Shown one piece after another: positions 28,104-37,386 of a DNA stretch of 64,000 bases (positions are counted from its first letter, which is position 1; each line of letters begins with the position of its first letter). Below the pieces are notes generated by a model. The model was not told the origin of the DNA, ran no database searches, and saw nothing but the letters and a program-made list of their open reading frames with translations. The DNA is from Bacteroidota bacterium. GTDB lineage: Bacteria; Bacteroidota; Bacteroidia; Bacteroidales; F082. The translations under genes were made by a program, and so were the position numbers. The stretch lies in assembly GCA_018830105.1 (NCBI GenBank), contig JAHJTC010000016.1:372001-436000 (forward strand), in the 5' to 3' direction.

Positions 28104-29879
28104 TTCCTCAAGTTCTAATTTCTTTACTCTTGAACGAATAGCTCCTTTAGTTCGTCCATAATGTTTAGCCAGGTCTTTTACATTGATACCTTCGCAATAC
28201 ATTACAGTTAATTCGTCATCAAGTTCTTGTGACCACGGTTTGTATGCATCTTTATGGTTTTTTCTAACTTCATCAATAGCATATGCTTTTTCTGTTCCGT
28301 TAGAGCCTGATTTTACTGAATCCGTTGGTGTTTGAGTCGATCTGATTTGTTTTTCTTCTGCTTTAGGAACTCTCATAATGTGAATTTGCTTTGAAGATGG
28401 GAAGCCTGAAGGTATTAAAGTATCTGGTATATGAATGCTTCTTTTCGACCTTGTAATTGCAACATACAAAAGATTTATTTCTTCATTTAGTTTTCCCAAG
28501 TTCCGTTTATCTTGCTTACCATCATTCACGAGTTTTTCTAACTTTTCTTTAGTGATGAAATCGTCCACAATCTGAATAGCATCATATTCCATCCCCTTGC
28601 AACGGTGAACAGTCGTAAAAATCATTTCAGCATTTTCCTTGTCATCATTGTCAATATGTGTCTCTTTGATTGCCTTTATAATCTTTGGAATTTTGTTTCC
28701 GTATTCCTTAACAATTTCTACCATCATTCCAAGCTGAACATCTTCCGTTTTGTCAATATATTCTTCAAGTTCTTGCATGTTTCGCATTTCTTTGATGAGC
28801 TTGTCTTTGATTAACCGGTGTTTATTATTGTATAGGCTCAGAACATCGTAAAGTGAAGCACCTTCGTCTGCATAGGTGTACGAGCTTATGTTACCCTCAA
28901 AGTAGATGTTCTTAACTGTTTTCTTCTCTATCACATATTCGATGGCTTTTAATAATAAACCTAAGTTTGTTCGGGCAATTACAGCTTTTGTTCTGATTTT
29001 ACCACGTAATGCTTTACCTGAAATCTGAAAAGGTGTTTCAAGGTCGATTACTTTTTTCCATTTTAAAACTTCCATGGCCAAATCGGCAATGTTTTGACTA
29101 AACCTGAAGCTTGTTGAAAGATTAAAGCTTGTAAAATTTGCTTTACTAAGCGAGTTTACCGCAAAACGCCAACCATAAATTTGCTGGTGTGTGTCGCCTA
29201 CAATAACCTTTGTGGCTTTTTGCTTAAGAAAAACATCAAGCATAGCAGAAGATGCGTCCTGTCCTTCATCAAAAAGTATGTAGTCGTAGTTTAGTCTCGG
29301 ATTTGAAAGCTGAAATTTTTTGAGATAGAAGTCGTGGGTAATTTCAATTTCGCCACTATCCATTTTGCTCAAAAGCAATCTTGTTTGTTTTTCTATGTAA
29401 TCGTAAAATGTTGATGCAAATGTCTTTGCCTTGGCATCTGAAATTACTTCCAAATAATTAAGGTCATGAATTCTCTTTCTGTCGCTGTTACAGAAGTATG
29501 AAATGAATTTGTTAATATGATTTGCTATTATGTATTCAGCATGCTTTTCGCCGTTTCCTTCAAGCCCAAGTAATTCGGCTATTTCGTGTGTTTTGTAACC
29601 CTGCCCTCTTACTTTGTAAGCGTGCTTATACACTATATGTTTGTAGGCAAGGGAGTGAGCTGTTTCAACACTTACATTTCTCAGTCCCGCTTCCTTGAAT
29701 TTTTTTTCTGCTTCGAGTTTAACTGATCTGTTAAAGGCAAGATAAAGTATTTTACTATCCTTAGGTCGCGATTTGGCGTAAGCAATTACAGTCGTGGTTT
29801 TCCCTGATCCGGCAACAGCATTTATTTTTATATTACCAGTCGAGCCGATGATATCATATTGCTCCTTTGTCAATTCCAT
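28092..29879 (-). CDS. UvrD/Rep-family (SF1A) helicase with C-terminal HTH
   Basis: 595-residue ATP-dependent DNA helicase. Motif I (Walker A) NAVAGSGKTTTVIAYA near residues 19-34; motif II as YILFDEGQDASSAML with DEGQ in place of the usual DExQ core; motif III/IV region GDTHQQIYGWRFAVNSL; motif V TTVHRCKGMEYDAIQIVDDF; motif VI NLLYVAITRSKRSIHI. It is shorter than UvrD/PcrA (about 720) and lacks large 1B/2B insertions. The last about 50 residues (WSQELDDELTVMYCEGIN, RTKGAIRSRVKKLELEEL) form a Myb/SANT-like or HTH domain, often seen in Bacteroidota accessory helicases. It may be a stand-alone repair or defence helicase; no nuclease partner is adjacent. A 22-bp repeat array lies about 430 bases upstream of its start. 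Confidence 0.85.
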   Translation of the reverse strand: MELTKEQYDIIGSTGNIKINAVAGSGKTTTVIAYAKSRPKDSKILYLAFNRSVKLEAEKKFKEAGLRNVSVETAHSLAYKHIVYKHAYKVRGQGYKTHEIAELLGLEGNGEKHAEYIIANHINKFISYFCNSDRKRIHDLNYLEVISDAKAKTFASTFYDYIEKQTRLLLSKMDSGEIEITHDFYLKKFQLSNPRLNYDYILFDEGQDASSAMLDVFLKQKATKVIVGDTHQQIYGWRFAVNSLSKANFTSFNLSTSFRFSQNIADLAMEVLKWKKVIDLETPFQISGKALRGKIRTKAVIARTNLGLLLKAIEYVIEKKTVKNIYFEGNISSYTYADEGASLYDVLSLYNNKHRLIKDKLIKEMRNMQELEEYIDKTEDVQLGMMVEIVKEYGNKIPKIIKAIKETHIDNDDKENAEMIFTTVHRCKGMEYDAIQIVDDFITKEKLEKLVNDGKQDKRNLGKLNEEINLLYVAITRSKRSIHIPDTLIPSGFPSSKQIHIMRVPKAEEKQIRSTQTPTDSVKSGSNGTEKAYAIDEVRKNHKDAYKPWSQELDDELTVMYCEGINVKDLAKHYGRTKGAIRSRVKKLELEELYG

Positions 29880-30692
29880 CTTTTGTTTTTACTTTGCTAC
29901 AACAAAACATGCTGTTTTCGCATTAGCGATAATAATAAATAAGCGCAACGGCACATAAATTCTTCATTTGTCAAAGCTAAATAATCCATATACCCAAAAG
30001 AATAAGGGTTACGCTCTTCAATTGTTTTTCAAACCAAAATTTCTTTTCGAATAAAACTAATTTTCAGTATCGTAAACTGAACTAATTGGTTCATACTTTA
30101 GGTTGTTTTGGTTTACGCCCCTCAAAAATAGAGAAAAGCTTTTAAATTGCCGCACAGCAGACGATATTTTTTTGGAATGGCAGTATCGCCGTTCGTTTTT
30201 CGGAACTGCCCGATAAATGCAAGGGCATTTACTGTTTTTCCGCTTTTTATAGGGTAGTTTGTATAGTTAAAAGCAGCCATGACAAAAAGGTGCTTATATA
30301 CCAGAAAAAAGATACGTATCTTTTACTTGAAAGATGCGCATCTTTTACTGAAAAGATAAGTATCTTTTGATCAAAAGATACTTACAATTTTTGGACTCGC
30401 TTAATGCGCTGATAATGAATGTGTATTTTGCTTACATTTCAAGCCTCAAGCTGGGGGGCGCTGTGCTAAAAAGGATTAATTCGTGTGCTGATGTTTTTTT
30501 TCTTTGAAGCTCAGAGGCACACTAAAACACGGAGGCTACCCTGTCAGAGGCAAAAAAAGCAATCCCAAGAAGCCGTAATTTTTCCGTAAACTAAAAAATA
30601 ATAGGCTAAAATCATTAGCGTAAGGTGTAAATATGGTGCAAATAAAAAAAGAGACTCATTCAACATTTCGAATAAGTCCCTGATTTCCAGTG
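29880..30692. other. Long intergenic region with repeat array
   Basis: 813 bases between the helicase start and tRNA-Gly (both minus strand). Apart from the 22-bp palindromic repeats at 30307-30383 I see only AT-rich sequence; the stretch around 30130-30250 reads like a decayed coding fragment but has no usable frame. The helicase promoter must lie here. Confidence 0.5.
30307..30383. repeat. 22-bp-period palindromic repeat array
   Basis: The core AAAAGAT (or GAAAGAT) starts at 30307, 30329, 30351 and 30373, an exact 22-base period. Unit 1, AAAAGATACGTATCTTTT, and unit 2, AAAGATGCGCATCTTT, are perfect palindromes; unit 3, AAAAGATAAGTATCTTTT, has one central mismatch; unit 4 is a half. Units 3 and 4 together form a perfect 26-bp palindrome (30358-30383). 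Two helical turns of spacing suggests cooperative binding of a dimeric protein. Confidence 0.8.
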
Positions 30693-30764
30693 AGCGGGCA
30701 ATGGGGGTCGAACCCACGGCCCTCAGCTTGGGAAGCTGATGCTCTACCACTGAGCTATGCCCGC
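30693..30764 (-). tRNA. tRNA-Gly (anticodon CCC)
   Basis: On the minus strand the sequence folds as a full cloverleaf: acceptor GCGGGCA/TGCCCGC, D stem GCTC/GAGC, anticodon stem TCAGC/GCTGA with loop TTCCCAA (anticodon CCC, reading GGG), T arm GTGGG-TTCGACC-CCCAT and discriminator T. CCA is not encoded. Confidence 0.95.
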
Positions 30765-30848
30765 TTTTATTGGCAGCAAAGGTAGATTCAATTTGGAAGA
30801 TTTTCAATAGCAAATGTGGGATTTATTGGTCATGCAGCAGTGAGCAAT

Positions 30849-30879
30849 AAAAAAGCCCGAATCTCTCCGGGCTTTTTTT
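30849..30879 (-). terminator. Intrinsic terminator of the glucan operon
   Basis: GCCCG (30855-30859) and CGGGC (30868-30872) flanked by A-run and T-run; works on both strands. It ends the minus-strand GH13/GH31/GH13 operon just after the GH13 lipoprotein gene. Confidence 0.88.
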
Positions 30880-30898
30880 ATTGACGTCTTTTAAAAAC

Positions 30899-32287
30899 TC
30901 AGTTTGCGGGTTTCAGCACCAAATAGGACCAGGCGGGCATATTGATGGCGGCACTGGAATCGATAAGGAATTCCTGACCGGTGAAAAGATCGGTATATGT
31001 TCCGTAAACATTGGCTTCAGCAGGTATTAGCTGTTGATCTTCGGGACTGGTATTGATGAATACAACAATTTTATTTTGGTCTTTTTCGCGTATGAAAGCG
31101 AGAATTTCTTCCGGCTTATTGGATTGTATCTGAGTAATTGTTCCTCCTTCGCTGGCATTCCATAGTGCCGGATTTTCTTTTTTGATCGTGTTCAATGTGG
31201 TATAAAGCGTTGTAAACTCTGCGCCATTATTCCAGTCGATCTGATCTTTTTCAAAGAATGCAAGGCGTTTATTAAGACCCACTTCCTGGCCATTATAGAT
31301 TAACGGAAAACCGGGCAGGGTGTAGGAGAGCACGGCAAAAGCTTTTGCTCCGTCGCCCAGGCGCTCAAATACCGTTCCGTTCCAGGAGTTCTCATCATGA
31401 TTGGAGGTGAAAGTCATCCTGAAAACATCCGCTTCAAAAACAGTGTCATCTTTGGCTAAATACTGCCATAAATCGGTACAGTTTTTTTCGCCCTGGGCCA
31501 TTTTGTTGAAGATGTGATGCACTTCCCAGCCGTAATTGGCACCAAAGGCAGCTTCGGTAAGTTCTGGCTGTCCTTCATCCTCGGCAAGCATAAATACAGG
31601 CTTTATTTCATCCAATTCTTTGCGCGCTCTTTCCCAAAAACTTACCGGAACCATACCGGCAACATCGCAGCGATAGCCATCAATATCAGCTTCAACAACC
31701 CAAAATTTCATGGCATCAATCATGGCATCCCACAACGCAGGATTGTTTTCGTAGTCAAGATCAGCTACATCAGTCCAATCGTAGGGAGAAATAATCTCGC
31801 CATTCTCATCGCGGTTGTACCATTCGGGATGTTCCTCAGTCCAGGCATGATCGAAGGCGGTATGATTGGCTACCCAATCTAAAATTACCTTGAAACCCAT
31901 TTCGTGTGCCTGAGCAACGACTGCTTTGAAGGCTTCCAGATCACCAAATTCGGGGTTTACGGCTGTGTAGTCTTTGATGGAATAATAGCTGCCAAGCGTT
32001 CCTTTGCGATTTTTCTCGCCAATGGGATGAATGGGCATAAACCATAAAATATCCACGCCAAGTTCCTTCAAACGGGGCAGGTGATCTGCAAAAGCCTCAA
32101 AAGTGCCTTCTTCGGTAAACTGACGTGTATTCACCTCATAAATTACGGCATCTTTGGCCCAGTCGGGATTTTTTGTTAGCTCAACAGTTTCTTCATTCAA
32201 TACTGTTTTTTCTTGGTTTTCGCAGGCTGTTAATATGCCCATTACTGCAATTATCAGCAGTGGAAAAAGTTTTTTAAAATTTTTCAT
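30899..32287 (-). CDS. GH13 alpha-amylase lipoprotein
   Basis: 462-residue alpha-amylase-family enzyme that would cleave alpha-1,4-glucans in the envelope. Lipobox at about residues 18-22 (MGILTAC). The (beta/alpha)8 barrel motifs are present: VILDWVANHTAFDH, nucleophile Asp208 in GYRCDVAGMVP, acid/base Glu in FMLAEDEGQPE and the third acid Asp in FTSNHDENSW. The short C-terminal domain ends SYLVLKP. It is the last gene of a three-gene operon, 26 bases after GH31. Lipid anchoring recalls SusG of the starch utilisation system, but it lacks SusG's inserted CBM58 and there is no SusCD here, so it may be periplasmic. Exact substrate not determinable. Confidence 0.92.
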   Translation of the reverse strand: MKNFKKLFPLLIIAVMGILTACENQEKTVLNEETVELTKNPDWAKDAVIYEVNTRQFTEEGTFEAFADHLPRLKELGVDILWFMPIHPIGEKNRKGTLGSYYSIKDYTAVNPEFGDLEAFKAVVAQAHEMGFKVILDWVANHTAFDHAWTEEHPEWYNRDENGEIISPYDWTDVADLDYENNPALWDAMIDAMKFWVVEADIDGYRCDVAGMVPVSFWERARKELDEIKPVFMLAEDEGQPELTEAAFGANYGWEVHHIFNKMAQGEKNCTDLWQYLAKDDTVFEADVFRMTFTSNHDENSWNGTVFERLGDGAKAFAVLSYTLPGFPLIYNGQEVGLNKRLAFFEKDQIDWNNGAEFTTLYTTLNTIKKENPALWNASEGGTITQIQSNKPEEILAFIREKDQNKIVVFINTSPEDQQLIPAEANVYGTYTDLFTGQEFLIDSSAAINMPAWSYLVLKPAN

Positions 32288-32313
32288 AAGAATTTGTGTT
32301 AGGTTAAAAAATA

Positions 32314-35166
32314 TTATTCAATTGTTATATCGATGGCTTCTCCAGCCCAAAGAAAACGAAAACTCGTATTTCCTTTAGCATTTTTCCAGAAGCCAATCTC
32401 GCTGCTGTCTTCCGTTTGTAAATCGAGAGGCTGCAGTGCTAGATCGTTGATGTTGATTTCAGTAACGATTTTTTGCTTGCCGATAAGCTCAAATTCAAGC
32501 ATCCTCAATTCGGGCATGCCGGCATAGCCGTCTCCGCTTTTGCGCAGCCTGATTGCTATTTTTCCGGCGGCGTCTTTGCTTCCGTCAAGGCTAATCAATT
32601 CATAAGCGCCTTTTTGATAGCTTTCGTAGGTTTCTCCATCATCTTCGTAAATTTTCCCCTTTAGTTCTCCTGTCAAAGCCGGCAAATAGGTTTTAAGGTA
32701 GAGTTTTTTGCTGCTGTAAAATGCAGTGCTCGTAACCGCATCCACCATGGGAATAATGCTTCCGGCTCTTACAAACAGGGGAATACTTTCAAGTGCTGTA
32801 TTCACCTGCACCGACTTGCCACCTCTGAAGGCTTCTTTGCTCCAGAAATGGAACCATTCTCCCTGAGGCAGTTCAACAGTCATATTTTTGATGCCTGCCG
32901 AAGTTACCGGAGCTACCAGCATGTCGCGACCAAAGAAATAGCTTTCGTAATGGGAGTTAAAACGTTCATCATCAGGATAGTAATAGAATACAGGAACAAC
33001 AATTGGTGTGCCTGTTTCTGCAGTTTTCCAGGCTTGTGTATAAATATAGGGTAGCAATTGATAGCGAAGTTTCATAAAATGGCGAACGATTCTCTGTGTC
33101 GTGTCATTGAAGTAAACGGGCTCGGAGGGTATGCCGCTGCCATGAGGACGCAAAATGGGAGTAAAGGCAGCAAACTGAAGCCAGCGCGTATAAAGTTCAT
33201 CGTCTTTTTGACCCATTGCAAAGCCACCTGCATCGCTGTGCATATAGGGAACCCCCGACATGCTCATGTTGAGCATGGCAGGAAGCTGTGCCTGTAAGCC
33301 ACCCCAGCTGCGACTTACATCGCCGGACCAGGGAATCATGCCAAATCGTTGTGATCCGGCATATCCGCTTCGTGCAAGGAAAAACAAACGCCTGTCAGGA
33401 TAATCTCTGCGAAAACGGTCGTAAATAGACTTGGCCCAATAATGGCCATAGATATTATGCACTTCGTCGGCTTTGCCTGCCACGTGGTACAGATCGGAAG
33501 GATGGGATTCTGGTTCGCCCAAATCGCCCCAAAGGCCTGCAACACCTTGTTCAAATTGCTTTTTATACTTGCTCCATAACCAATCAGCAGCTTCAGGCTT
33601 GAAGATGTCAATCAGGCTGCCATCACCAAAATAAAATTGTTTGTCAACATAAACCTCGCCCAGGCTGTCTGTGGCTAGCAGCCCAAGTTCAGCAGCAATG
33701 CCGAAGTTTTCCAGTGTATCGATAATATAGGGTTCGGAAATGGTAATGGTTTGTATGCCTGATTTTTTAAAATCCGCGATCATCTTTTCTGGCTCGGGCC
33801 AGGAAGGTTTGAACCAGTCGAGGCGGCCAAGATGTCCTAAAATGCTGTCGCCAAACCAGTAAAAGTCAAGGATAACCGCATCAATAGGAAAGTCATTTTT
33901 GAGCATCAGCTTGACAATAGAATCGGTTTCTGCCTGGGTGCGATAGGCCATGCGCGATTGTAAATTACCAAAAGCCCAGCGTGGCGGCAGTTGTTGCTTT
34001 CCGGTGAGCCTGCTGTATTGCTGCAGAATTGAGTTGGGATTCTCGCCATGAATCAGGTAAAATTTTTGCGGGCCACCAATAGCAGAAAAGGTTACAACAC
34101 CTTTGTGCTCGCTGTCAACATCGATCTGCCCTTTTTGTGGGTTATCAAAAAATATCATGTATTTTTTCGACGACAGCAAGAGCGGAATGGTGTAGTTCAG
34201 GTCTGTAGCACCAATTTCGTAACCATATTGCGGCCGATTGTAAAGCCCCAGTTTTTTCCCTCTCAGGTTGATTCCTGATGCCCGTCCTCCGCTGCCATAA
34301 AAGCGTTCGCCCTGGCTGGCAACAAAACGATAGCCAACGCCTGTATTGCTTGTGAAGAAACCGGCTTCTTCGTTCAATAGTGCTTGTCCGTTGCTGAGAA
34401 ACCTGATCTCCAGCGGGTTTTTATGGATAAAAACCTGCATGCCGGGCAAGTCGAACATCAGGGCATTGGGCGTTTCGGTGAGCAGTGTTTCTATTTCTCC
34501 GGGTTCCATTATTACTGCATGCGAGCTGTCGAACTGCGTAAAACCGCCGGGATGAAACATCACCTCAATAATGCTGTCGGCAAAAGGCCTAAAACTGAAA
34601 TCGCCCTGATCGGTTTTAATAAACAGGCTGTTGTTTTCGACCTGCTGACCCAGGTACCGTTTGATCGAACTGCGTGTTCCGGGCTGCTCGCTGATTGCTG
34701 GCTGATAGCCTTTGAAGTTGATGTAGAAATCCTTTTCATCGGCGGTTTTTGCTGCCAGACTTCCATCCTCATTGCGAAACACCAGTGCAAGTTGCTTGAG
34801 AGGCAGGTCGTCGTTAATATCAAAAAATGTCTTTATTGGAATACTTGCCCGATAGAGTCCGGCACCCATTGGCAACATTTTAACACGCGCATCGGGCTGC
34901 CCCCAATTGCCCACAGCATACTTCCAGTCGCTTCCGTCGTTGCTGGCAGAGGTTATCAAACCGGCGTGGAAATACACATTGCCTTTGTAGTCTTTCAGTG
35001 CTTTGTTTCCTTCATTGGCATCGAAAATTATCAGGAGGGTATCTGAAATTTCCGGTTCTGCCGGGATATTCCTGACCAACTGTGCCTGCAAAAAAACAGG
35101 AAGCAACAGCAAGCTCCACAGCAATAAAAGAAAATTCCGCAGCTTCTTTTTTATCGTCATAATCAT
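32314..35166 (-). CDS. GH31 alpha-glucosidase (exported)
   Basis: 950 residues with a signal peptide (FLLLLWSLLLLPVFLQAQ), a periplasmic alpha-glucosidase analogous to SusB function but from a different family. Residues about 25-150 are an additional beta-rich N-terminal module (starch-associated, not named here); the GH31 N-terminal beta-sandwich is about 180-390; the catalytic barrel is about 390-750 with VILDFYWFGDSILGHLGRLD, nucleophile Asp548 in LWGDLGEPESHP and RSGYAGSQRFGMIPWSGDVS (the Asp in SGD is the likely acid/base). The C-terminal beta domains end with a putative DUF5110-like region. Middle gene of the operon, 16 bases after the neopullulanase-like gene. ATG at 35160 is an alternative start. 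Confidence 0.93.
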   Translation of the reverse strand: MIMTIKKKLRNFLLLLWSLLLLPVFLQAQLVRNIPAEPEISDTLLIIFDANEGNKALKDYKGNVYFHAGLITSASNDGSDWKYAVGNWGQPDARVKMLPMGAGLYRASIPIKTFFDINDDLPLKQLALVFRNEDGSLAAKTADEKDFYINFKGYQPAISEQPGTRSSIKRYLGQQVENNSLFIKTDQGDFSFRPFADSIIEVMFHPGGFTQFDSSHAVIMEPGEIETLLTETPNALMFDLPGMQVFIHKNPLEIRFLSNGQALLNEEAGFFTSNTGVGYRFVASQGERFYGSGGRASGINLRGKKLGLYNRPQYGYEIGATDLNYTIPLLLSSKKYMIFFDNPQKGQIDVDSEHKGVVTFSAIGGPQKFYLIHGENPNSILQQYSRLTGKQQLPPRWAFGNLQSRMAYRTQAETDSIVKLMLKNDFPIDAVILDFYWFGDSILGHLGRLDWFKPSWPEPEKMIADFKKSGIQTITISEPYIIDTLENFGIAAELGLLATDSLGEVYVDKQFYFGDGSLIDIFKPEAADWLWSKYKKQFEQGVAGLWGDLGEPESHPSDLYHVAGKADEVHNIYGHYWAKSIYDRFRRDYPDRRLFFLARSGYAGSQRFGMIPWSGDVSRSWGGLQAQLPAMLNMSMSGVPYMHSDAGGFAMGQKDDELYTRWLQFAAFTPILRPHGSGIPSEPVYFNDTTQRIVRHFMKLRYQLLPYIYTQAWKTAETGTPIVVPVFYYYPDDERFNSHYESYFFGRDMLVAPVTSAGIKNMTVELPQGEWFHFWSKEAFRGGKSVQVNTALESIPLFVRAGSIIPMVDAVTSTAFYSSKKLYLKTYLPALTGELKGKIYEDDGETYESYQKGAYELISLDGSKDAAGKIAIRLRKSGDGYAGMPELRMLEFELIGKQKIVTEININDLALQPLDLQTEDSSEIGFWKNAKGNTSFRFLWAGEAIDITIE

Positions 35167-35182
35167 GTTTTTTTAAGGCAAT

Positions 35183-37051
35183 TTAGTGTTTTAGTTCGAT
35201 CACACGGCTGTCCATAGCAGGAATGGTAATTTTGTCCAGGGTTTCGAACCAGCTGCGATGCAGTATATCTGTTCCGCTCTTGAAGCCGTTCAGGTTTTCT
35301 TCAAATCGATCGAGGCGAATGGTTTTTTCTTCGGAGTTATTATTCAGAATTACCATGATTGCCTCATCCTTAAGATGCCTGAAATATACATAAACGCCAT
35401 CTTCGGGGATGTAATGGGTCAGTTTGCCGCTTTGGAGAACTTCATTTTTCTTGCGAAAATGCAAGAGCATACTAAAATGGTTCCAGAGTTCATTTTGTTC
35501 GGGGGTTCTTCCTCCGGCTTCAAAAGCATTATGGGTATCGCCTTCCCAGCCTCCCGGGAAATCATTACGCATTTGGCCGTGGCCTTTGTGTTCTTCTCCC
35601 GGTGTGCCAAGTTCGTTGCCGTAATAAACCTGAGGAAGCCCGCGTATGGTCAGCAGAAATGTAGCTGCCATTTTCTGTTTGCGCAGATCACCTTTCAGTG
35701 TGGTAGCAATACGATCCATATCATGATTGTCAAGGAAATTTACGATATGGTTTGTATTGCCATACAAAAAGTCGAGACTTAACGATTCGTAAAGTGCTGC
35801 CACACCGCTACTCCAGCCATTGTCTTCGTTAAAAGCCCTGCCGATAGCAAATTTCAGCGGGAAATCCATCACATAATTCAGGTCCGAATCAAAACCGTCG
35901 AAGTTATGTTCGTTTTTGTGCCAGTAGGCAACCTGAGGTGCCTCATTGAGCCAGACCTCGCCAACAACAGAAAAATTGGGGTACTCAGCACGTAAACGCT
36001 GCATCCAATCTTTCATAAAACTTTGGTAGGAATAGGGATAAGTGTCCATTCTGATGCCGCCCAAATCAGCATATTCAACCCACCAAATACTATTCTGTAT
36101 CAGGTAGTTGGCTACGAATGGGTTGTGCTGATTGAGATCGGCCATGGTTTTGTCGAACCAGCCGCGCAGCATTTTGTCTTTATCAAAATCGGAGGCATAA
36201 GGATCGGTTATTGTTCCGCCACGATAATTGGAGCGCGTAAACTCAGGCCACTCGTTTACCCAGTCGCTCATCGGCAGGCTTTTGGTCCACCAATGCCCTG
36301 TGCCATAATGGTTGAAAACCATATCCATGATAATCTTTATGTCTTTTTCGCGGGCTTTTTGAACCAGTTCCAAATAGGTTTCATTGCTTCCCAAACGGGG
36401 ATCTACCTTGTAGAAATCAGTAATTGCATAGCCATGATAGCTGTAAGCGGGCATATTGTTTTCGAGAACCGGATTGAGCCAAAGTGCTGTCACGCCAAGC
36501 TCTGTGAAGTAATCCAATCGTTCTGTTATGCCTTGCAGGTCGCCACCATGGCGGCCATCGGGGTTTTTTCTGTTGGCTTTTTCGAGCATCCCGGGCATAT
36601 CATCATTGTTAGGGTCGGCATTGGCAAAGCGATCGGGCATGAGCAAATAGATTGCATCAGACTGGTCAAAGCCTTGTCGGTTAGCGGATCCCTCGCGTCG
36701 CTGAAAGAGGTTATAGCTCGTGCTAAAAACCGTTTTGCCGTTTTGCGAAAAAAGAATCTCAAACGCTCCTGCTGCTGTTTCTGCTGAAATTTGGAGGTCG
36801 ATAAATACGTAATCAGGATTTTCAACTGCCGAAACACGCTTGATTTGCACGCCGGGATAGTCGATGGTAACACGGGTTTCGCCAATGTTCTCGCCATAAA
36901 CCATCAGCTGAAGACTTTTGTTTTGCATGCCTGTCCACCAAAATGGTGGCTCAATTTTTAGCTGAGCGTCATTCTTTTGCGCCTGAAGCCCAAAAGTGAA
37001 TAGCAGCATGACCGCCAGCAGCAGCCCATTCCTATAATTTCGTGTTTTCAT
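35183..37051 (-). CDS. GH13 neopullulanase/cyclomaltodextrinase-like (SusA-type)
   Basis: 622 residues with a signal peptide (GLLLAVMLLFTFGLQAQ). An N-terminal immunoglobulin-like domain (about 30-125, cyclomaltodextrinase N type) precedes the GH13 barrel: DAIYLLMPDRFANADPNND, IIMDMVFNHYGTGHWW, nucleophile Asp336 in GGIRMDTYPYS, acid/base Glu in FSVVGEVWLNEAP and FLDNHDMDR. These match neopullulanases such as SusA, which degrade maltodextrins in the periplasm. First gene of the operon, divergent from the cytoplasmic GH13 gene across 335 bases. Together with GH31 and the GH13 lipoprotein it would reduce maltooligosaccharides to maltose and glucose. Confidence 0.93.
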   Translation of the reverse strand: MKTRNYRNGLLLAVMLLFTFGLQAQKNDAQLKIEPPFWWTGMQNKSLQLMVYGENIGETRVTIDYPGVQIKRVSAVENPDYVFIDLQISAETAAGAFEILFSQNGKTVFSTSYNLFQRREGSANRQGFDQSDAIYLLMPDRFANADPNNDDMPGMLEKANRKNPDGRHGGDLQGITERLDYFTELGVTALWLNPVLENNMPAYSYHGYAITDFYKVDPRLGSNETYLELVQKAREKDIKIIMDMVFNHYGTGHWWTKSLPMSDWVNEWPEFTRSNYRGGTITDPYASDFDKDKMLRGWFDKTMADLNQHNPFVANYLIQNSIWWVEYADLGGIRMDTYPYSYQSFMKDWMQRLRAEYPNFSVVGEVWLNEAPQVAYWHKNEHNFDGFDSDLNYVMDFPLKFAIGRAFNEDNGWSSGVAALYESLSLDFLYGNTNHIVNFLDNHDMDRIATTLKGDLRKQKMAATFLLTIRGLPQVYYGNELGTPGEEHKGHGQMRNDFPGGWEGDTHNAFEAGGRTPEQNELWNHFSMLLHFRKKNEVLQSGKLTHYIPEDGVYVYFRHLKDEAIMVILNNNSEEKTIRLDRFEENLNGFKSGTDILHRSWFETLDKITIPAMDSRVIELKH

Positions 37052-37386
37052 AAAGATACTTTTTCGATAATTTTTATGTTAATACTTTTGGGACAGACCT
37101 AAGAGAACTGATAAGGTGGTAAAGATAAATAATCCATTTTGATTTTTACTTACTTCCTCTTGAGGCGTTGGTATTTGATTTTTAGGTTGAAATTAGTTTA
37201 AAAGCTTAAAAATCAAATGATTTTATCCTGTTTTGGAATAAGGGTTTTGCAATCGTAGCTATGAGCTGTTTTCTACCGAAACCGTTTGCAATCTGATTAT
37301 CCTGTTCTGGTGCAGAAAATAGCTGCCAAAAGCGCGAAAAGGGCTATTTTTGTAGAAAGCATTGTATTCAAATTAAAGTATTTAAA
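37052..37386. other. Divergent promoter region of the glucan operons
   Basis: 335 bases between exported (minus) and cytoplasmic (plus) maltose genes, so probably shared regulation. TATTTTTG at 37345-37352 matches the Bacteroidota -7 box for the plus gene; no TTG lies at the proper distance. No regulator gene is adjacent. Confidence 0.55.

Noticed and set aside
30130-30260. Decayed coding fragment
   Set aside because: No frame of useful length with a start and no recognisable motif; left as intergenic.
30307-30383. CRISPR array
   Set aside because: Repeat period is 22 bases with no spacers of typical length, the units are palindromes, and there are no cas genes nearby.
30544-30813. 89-codon minus-strand frame overlapping tRNA-Gly
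   Set aside because: It runs straight through the tRNA and its codons read through the cloverleaf; the tRNA is certain, the frame is chance.
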